NCBI RefSeq assembly: GCF_026157035.1
Contig: NZ_JANJZA010000001.1
Span: 661,001 to 725,000 of the forward strand
Direction: 5' to 3'
From: Sphingomicrobium nitratireducens
GTDB taxonomy: Bacteria > Pseudomonadota > Alphaproteobacteria > Sphingomonadales > Sphingomonadaceae
Length of the DNA stretch: 64,000 nt
Position numbers and translations under genes: made by a program. Below, one piece after another: positions 59,963 through 64,000 of this stretch. The notes beneath the pieces were generated by a model. The model did no database searches. It worked only from the letters and a program-made list of their open reading frames with translations, and was not told the DNA's origin. Every line of letters starts with the position of its first letter. Position 1 is the first letter of the stretch.

Positions 59963-60754
59963 CTAGCGGCACTTGGGATGGCGACCGATGTCGCGAATAT
60001 CCTCGAGCCGACCGTCGGCAGTGATCACCTGGAGGCACTGATTGGAGGACGGCCGCGACCAGATCGAATAGCGCGCGGTGCCCGACACGAAATTGTCGAC
60101 CTGCCGGAAGCCGCGCGCCGACAGTTGGTCGATCGCGGACGCGCGCGCGCCCTGGAGGTCGGCGAACGCTGCGGTCTGGACGTAGCCGCCGCGCCGATGA
60201 TGGTGCGAAAGATTGGCTTCGCGCTGGTCCACGCCCGCCGAATATCCGTCCGAGTAGGCGTCGCTACGCCCGTAATTGTGATAGGACGCCCCATGAAGCC
60301 CGTCGGTATATCCGCGGTCATACTCGGCTTCCATGGCGGCATCGCTGTGGTGCTTCCCGTCGGAGTGATGGTCGGACTTGTGGCTCAGGATCGCGCCGAG
60401 GATCGCAGCCCCGGCCACAGCCGCAACCGCCGCACCGGCGCCGCTGCCGCTCTCCGAGTGGCCGCAATCGGAAGCGGCCCCGTCGTTGATGGTCATGACC
60501 TTGGCGCCATATTCCTCGACGACGACGCAACTGCGATCGCCGCCATCCCACCAATAGCTGTTCGAATAGCCCATGGCCGTCTCGCGTGAGGAGATATGCT
60601 TGAAACCGCGCGAATGGAGCGCGCTTTCGGCGCCCGATGCATCGAGGCCGACGAGGGTGCCCAGCTGGTTGGCCTTTTCCGCGATGGCGGGAGCGGCAGT
60701 AAGCGCAGTAGCCGCAAGGGCGGCGATGGCGGTCCGGATACGCAGGCTGGTCAT
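59963..60754 (-). CDS. Exported protein with duplicated domain around a glycine-zipper segment
   Basis: 263 residues. Signal peptide (cleavage near AIAE). Two copies of a ~65-residue unit lie at about 30-98 and 197-262: both contain L-x-G-x-x-A, a RGF block, aromatic Tyr-Ser plus Trp, and paired Cys. Between them sits a hydrophobic Ala/Gly segment (GAAVAAVAGAAILGAIL), a His-rich stretch (HKSDHHSDGKHHSD) and Tyr/Gly-rich YDRGYTDG repeats. The ATG at 60754 follows AAGGGGAAAAG. Unknown family; the His-rich part could bind metal. Confidence 0.65.
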   Translation of the reverse strand: MTSLRIRTAIAALAATALTAAPAIAEKANQLGTLVGLDASGAESALHSRGFKHISSRETAMGYSNSYWWDGGDRSCVVVEEYGAKVMTINDGAASDCGHSESGSGAGAAVAAVAGAAILGAILSHKSDHHSDGKHHSDAAMEAEYDRGYTDGLHGASYHNYGRSDAYSDGYSAGVDQREANLSHHHRRGGYVQTAAFADLQGARASAIDQLSARGFRQVDNFVSGTARYSIWSRPSSNQCLQVITADGRLEDIRDIGRHPKCR

Positions 60755-60915
60755 GTCTTTTCCCCTTGGCTGTCGATGTCGGCGCGAAAGGCGCGCGGGC
60801 TTCTCCTCGATTGGAAGGCGCTCGCTCATGCCACGTGCATGAGACTCGCCCGTGTCAACGCGCGACATTGTCCGCAATCGGGCGGAAACGTGTCAACACG
60901 GCACCCGGGGCAGGG

Positions 60916-61962
60916 TCAGATGATGGCGAGGTGGCGGTTGTCGAAATCGTGCGCATAGTCGCGCTTGATCGCGACCTTGCGCTCGAGTGCCTCGATGATC
61001 GGGGCTGAGAAATCCTCGCCTGCCATCTTCGAGCAAGTGACGAGGTTGCCGGGCGAGAAGACGTTCACCTCGAGGATCTTGTCGCCCACGATGTCGATCC
61101 CGACCAGGAACATGCCGTCCGCGACCAGCTTGGGACGGATGATCTCGGCGACCTTGAGTTCGGTTTCGGTGACCTGCGCCTCGACCGCCTTGCCGCCGGC
61201 GTGGATATTCGAGCGGATATCGTCCTTGGCCTGTTCGCGGCGCAGCGCGGCATACTTGCCGTTCACCTCGAGCGGATGCCCGTTCATGATAAAAAGGCGG
61301 ATGTCGCCGCGCTTGGCGGCGGGCACATATTCCTGCGCGATGACATAGCCGTCGCGCGTGATCGCCTCGATCATCTGGTTGAGGTTGGTCTTGTTGTCCT
61401 TGCCCAGTTTGAACACGCCCGACCCGCCCGATCCCTGGAGCGGCTTGAGGATGATCTCGTTCTTGTGCTTCTTGGCGAACGCCTTCACGTCGTCGGCGTG
61501 GCGGGTGATGATCGTCTCGGCGCGGACCTCGCGCGGGAAGGACTGGAAGTAGAGCTTGTTGGTCGCCCGGCTCAGGCTGTCGGGGTCGTTGATCACCAGC
61601 ACCCCGCGCTTGACGCATTCGCGTCCCCACAGGATGCCCGCCTCGGCCGCCCACGGCTTGTCCTGCACGTCGTTGGCAGGATCGTTCCTGAGCATCAGCA
61701 CATCGAGTTCGCGCACGTTGAGCATGACCCGCTTCGAGCTTTTCGAACGCAGCGTCTTGAAGAACAACGTGTGGTCCTTCGACTTGCCGGACGGCACCTG
61801 GCGCGCATGGACGCACAGGTCGTCATTGCCCTGCAGGAGGAAATCGCCCGGCGTGACGTAATAGACATCGTGCCCGCGCTGGCGCGCTTGCCAGGCGAGG
61901 AAGGTCGTTGCGTAGTTGGGATACTCGGTGGCGAGGTCGTTGACGAAGAAGGCGATGTTCAT
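60916..61962 (-). CDS. Glutathione-synthetase-like ATP-grasp ligase
   Basis: A 348-residue ATP-grasp enzyme close to GshB: MNIAFFVNDLATEYPNYATT start, VREL-DVLMLRNDP at 83-94, ATP-binding IILKPLQGSGGSGVFKL at 170-186, GDIRLFIMNG at 219-228 and the metal ligand LEVNVFSPGN at 298-307. GshB joins Gly to gamma-Glu-Cys. However, gene context is a DUF1704 peptidase and an N-formylglutamate amidohydrolase-like gene, not gshA (which is elsewhere), so the acceptor may be a peptide or protein tail. Starts ATG 61962 or GTG 61965 overlap the upstream stop, giving tight coupling. Confidence 0.85.
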   Translation of the reverse strand: MNIAFFVNDLATEYPNYATTFLAWQARQRGHDVYYVTPGDFLLQGNDDLCVHARQVPSGKSKDHTLFFKTLRSKSSKRVMLNVRELDVLMLRNDPANDVQDKPWAAEAGILWGRECVKRGVLVINDPDSLSRATNKLYFQSFPREVRAETIITRHADDVKAFAKKHKNEIILKPLQGSGGSGVFKLGKDNKTNLNQMIEAITRDGYVIAQEYVPAAKRGDIRLFIMNGHPLEVNGKYAALRREQAKDDIRSNIHAGGKAVEAQVTETELKVAEIIRPKLVADGMFLVGIDIVGDKILEVNVFSPGNLVTCSKMAGEDFSAPIIEALERKVAIKRDYAHDFDNRHLAII

Positions 61963-63188
61963 CACGCGGCACTTTCATGGTCGGGCTCGGGGCTGAGCCA
62001 CTTGTCGGGGGAGGGGTCGTCGACATAGTCGGCGATGCGGGCCTTCGCGTCCTCGCGCGAAAGGAATTCGGGGGTGAGCCGCGCGGGCACGGCGAGCCCG
62101 CGCGCTTCCAGTTCCTTGATGATCGGGACATGGACCGGGGCGATCTTGCCGACCCAGTAGGGCGACAGTTCGCCGCCATCGGCGATGTAATCCATCACCC
62201 GGAAAAAGCCGCGCAGGTAGATCGCGTCCTTGGCGAATCCGCCGCCGCGATGGACGCGCGCGCAGATCTTGAAGGCGGTGCGCTGCCCGACCCCGCAATG
62301 GTGGACGAGTTCGCGGTGGCATTCGGTGAAGTCGGCGCCCTCGAGCATGCAGTGGACCGACACCACCCGCGCCGCGATCAGCCGCAAGCGGCTGGCGTAG
62401 AGGCCGCCTACCGCCCACTCCGCGAACACGCCGAGCCCTTCCTGGATTTCCTCGTAACCCGCCAGCCCCGAGGCGAATAGCGACAGCGGCTGGTGCGCGC
62501 CGTTGAAGCCGGTCACCATGTGGATCGAGAGTTCGTGGCTCAAGAGCGGGTCGACTCGCCGCACGCTGACCGAGGCGCCCGCATCGATCATCAGCTTGGG
62601 GTAGCTCACCAGCAGTCCGGTCACGTCGTCGCGAATCTCGATGACGGGCGCGAACTCGGCATCTTCCTCGCGATAGGTCTCGACCAGCATCGCGGCATGT
62701 TCGCGAAGCTCCTCGGCGCCCACGCGCTGGACCCTGCACGGCGCATACTTGACCCTCTCGAGGATCGCCCGTGCCGCCTCGAGCAGCGGCTCGGACACCG
62801 CGCCGTAAAGCTCTTCGGAGGTCGCGCGGAACTCGCTTGTGCAGCGCTGCTCGATCAGCTCGAGCTGCTTGTCGAGTTCGCGCCGCTTTTCGAGCAGCAG
62901 TCCTTCGACCAGCGGTTCGTGCAGGTGGGTGAGCTCGATTTGGTGCAGTTCCTTGCGCAGCGAGGAGACGTCGAACCCGACGTCGCGGTAGAGGAAGTCG
63001 GGTGTCCCGTCCGCCCCGCCGTCGAGCCAGCGGTGCATCGCTTCCTGGGTGTTCACGGGGGAAACGCTCAGCAGATAGTCGAACCGGTCCGCGACCCCGG
63101 CCAGCGCACGGTCTGCCATGTCGCACGCCTGCGCGAGGTCGCCATGCTCGAGCGCCAGGTCGAGCGGGTCGGCGGTCGCGTGGCTCAT
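61962..63188 (-). CDS. DUF1704 metallopeptidase (QEGLA-motif, MATCAP-like)
   Basis: 408 residues. The HExxxH zinc motif is HELSIH at 218-223; YEEIQEGLGVFAEW at 245-258 contains the family QEGL motif, Glu250 being the likely third ligand; FNGAHQPLSLFASGLAG links them. This is DUF1704 (TIGR02421), also labelled flavohemoglobin expression-modulating QEGLA motif protein. Eukaryotic relatives (MATCAP, KIAA0895-like) are tubulin tyrosine carboxypeptidases. Its start overlaps the upstream gene's stop by four bases (ATGA), and its stop overlaps the next start. Activity in bacteria is not established here. Confidence 0.9.
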   Translation of the reverse strand: MSHATADPLDLALEHGDLAQACDMADRALAGVADRFDYLLSVSPVNTQEAMHRWLDGGADGTPDFLYRDVGFDVSSLRKELHQIELTHLHEPLVEGLLLEKRRELDKQLELIEQRCTSEFRATSEELYGAVSEPLLEAARAILERVKYAPCRVQRVGAEELREHAAMLVETYREEDAEFAPVIEIRDDVTGLLVSYPKLMIDAGASVSVRRVDPLLSHELSIHMVTGFNGAHQPLSLFASGLAGYEEIQEGLGVFAEWAVGGLYASRLRLIAARVVSVHCMLEGADFTECHRELVHHCGVGQRTAFKICARVHRGGGFAKDAIYLRGFFRVMDYIADGGELSPYWVGKIAPVHVPIIKELEARGLAVPARLTPEFLSREDAKARIADYVDDPSPDKWLSPEPDHESAA

Positions 63189-63976
63189 CGCTCGAGCAAG
63201 TCGCGAGCCTTGTCGGCGACGCGGTCGATCAGCCGGCGCATCGCCTTGACCATTTCGGGATCGGACTGGCCGGTCCACTCGTCCATGTAGATCTTCTTGA
63301 ACTCGAACGCGATCGCGCAGCCGACCCCAGGATGCCGCTCGTGGACGAAGCGCGTCTGCTCGCCTTTGCCTTGGAAGGCGACATTCTCGCGCACGTCGAG
63401 CCTGCGCCCGAAGAAGTCGAATGCCGCAATCTCGTCGATCAGCGGATCGAGCAGCCACGCCCATTCCTCGCGCGGCATCGAAAAGGTGCCGATGTTGATG
63501 TCGGGCGCCTCCTCCTGCGGGGTAGGGGGCGCGTCGGGTCCTTCGCGGCGGTGGTTGTAGCTGTGGACGTCGAGCAACACGAACTTGCCGTGCCGCGCCG
63601 CGACCATGTCGGTCAGCCGGCCGAGCTCGTCGTAATAGGCATCGTGGATGGCGAGGCTGCGTTCGACCAGTTCGTCGCCGGGATCGCCGCCCCATACGTC
63701 GAGGCCCCACGCCATGTCGGGAGTCCGATAGACCGCCTTGTCGCGCGGCCGGTTGAGATCGACCTCGAAGCGCGACCGGTCGGCGATGCGATAGGTCGGC
63801 TGGCCCGCGACCGCGTGACCCGTGAACGGGTCTTCCTCGCGCAGTCGGTCTTCCTCCGACAGGATCATCGCTCGCTCGACCTCGGCGCGCAGCGCGTGGC
63901 CGTCGTGGATGGCGGTAGCGATGATCGGTCCCGGACCGGTCTTGCCGTGCCACCAGCTGGAGAATTGGGCGCCCAT
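63185..63976 (-). CDS. N-formylglutamate amidohydrolase-like enzyme
   Basis: 263 residues of the HutG2/NFGAH zinc hydrolase family. IIATAIHDGHALR near residue 18, EVDLNRPRDKAVYRTPDMAW and VLLDVHSYNHRR are the substrate and metal segments. NFGAH hydrolyses N-formyl-Glu to Glu in histidine degradation, but no other hut gene is here; together with a DUF1704 peptidase and an ATP-grasp ligase the substrate is probably different. The ATG at 63976 has no strong ribosome site, and the frame remains open to the window edge, so the start may lie further upstream. Confidence 0.8.
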   Translation of the reverse strand: MGAQFSSWWHGKTGPGPIIATAIHDGHALRAEVERAMILSEEDRLREEDPFTGHAVAGQPTYRIADRSRFEVDLNRPRDKAVYRTPDMAWGLDVWGGDPGDELVERSLAIHDAYYDELGRLTDMVAARHGKFVLLDVHSYNHRREGPDAPPTPQEEAPDINIGTFSMPREEWAWLLDPLIDEIAAFDFFGRRLDVRENVAFQGKGEQTRFVHERHPGVGCAIAFEFKKIYMDEWTGQSDPEMVKAMRRLIDRVADKARDLLER

Positions 63977-64000
63977 AAAGGCAAGACGAACCGAGGCACG

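Noticed and set aside
60916-61962. Calling the ATP-grasp gene gshB outright
   Set aside because: Motifs fit GshB, but the operon partners do not belong to glutathione synthesis and gshA is elsewhere, so the gene symbol was withheld.

Overview
The window is ordinary-density bacterial chromosome: high GC (about two thirds by eye), tightly packed, with many 1-20 base overlaps between neighbours and no stretch above about 260 bases without a gene. The gene content points to an alphaproteobacterium of the order Sphingomonadales: plant-type GshA, a pst-pho cluster with enlarged PstA and PstC, PilZ and CtrA-like regulators, ubiquinone genes ubiG and ubiA, a DUF3035 lipoprotein next to lspA, an hflK-hflC-degP-type block, and a short alpha operon (rpsM-rpsK-rpoA-rplQ) without rpsD. 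I cannot name the genus. I see no prophage, IS element, CRISPR array or rRNA.

Layout. 1-4.1 kb: the end of a hemerythrin-like gene, then lysC-nmo facing ubiG, and a GST. 4.1-7.1 kb: uppP followed by secreted DUF2059-type proteins, one methionine rich. 7.1-9.5 kb: an NDUFA9-like reductase and an AmpG-like transporter. 9.6-12.7 kb: tRNA-Leu, a PilZ protein, gamma-carbonic anhydrase, pirin and a Pro/Ala-rich membrane protein. 12.7-21.2 kb: the phosphate regulon on the minus strand, phoR-pstS-pstC-pstA-pstB-phoU-phoB, then rlmB and an alkA-type glycosylase, with a three-half-site Pho box before pstS. 21.2-23.1 kb: two small unknowns, a LuxR-type regulator with a C-terminal membrane anchor, tRNA-Tyr and tRNA-Gly. 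23.2-25.9 kb: the NHEJ pair ku-ligD, with LigD lacking its phosphoesterase domain. 25.9-32.5 kb: proline iminopeptidase, a methyltransferase, a TonB receptor with a clear terminator, gshA and rsmE.

32.5-37.4 kb: ubiA, a TldD/PmbA protein, a secreted metzincin-type protease, a CoA-binding protein and an Mrp/ApbC ATPase. 37.4-45.4 kb: hflK-hflC-degP, a HerA-like ATPase whose 3' end and overlapping DUF4236 gene have clearly lower GC, a DUF4440 protein, queF and sseA. 45.5-51.8 kb: a receiver-less CtrA-like regulator, then ribF-ileS-lspA-DUF3035 and an AspA/AstE-like zinc enzyme. 51.8-54.6 kb: the alpha operon, with a strong terminator-like hairpin in its leader and hairpins in each gene junction. 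54.6-60.8 kb: an S9 oligopeptidase, an AraC regulator, a GPH transporter, a lipoprotein and a duplicated-domain envelope protein.

60.9-64 kb holds the most interesting unit: three translationally coupled genes encoding an N-formylglutamate amidohydrolase-like enzyme, a DUF1704 metallopeptidase (relative of the eukaryotic tyrosine carboxypeptidase MATCAP) and a glutathione-synthetase-like ATP-grasp ligase. Together they look like a make, cut and recycle pathway for an unknown peptide or protein-tail modification.
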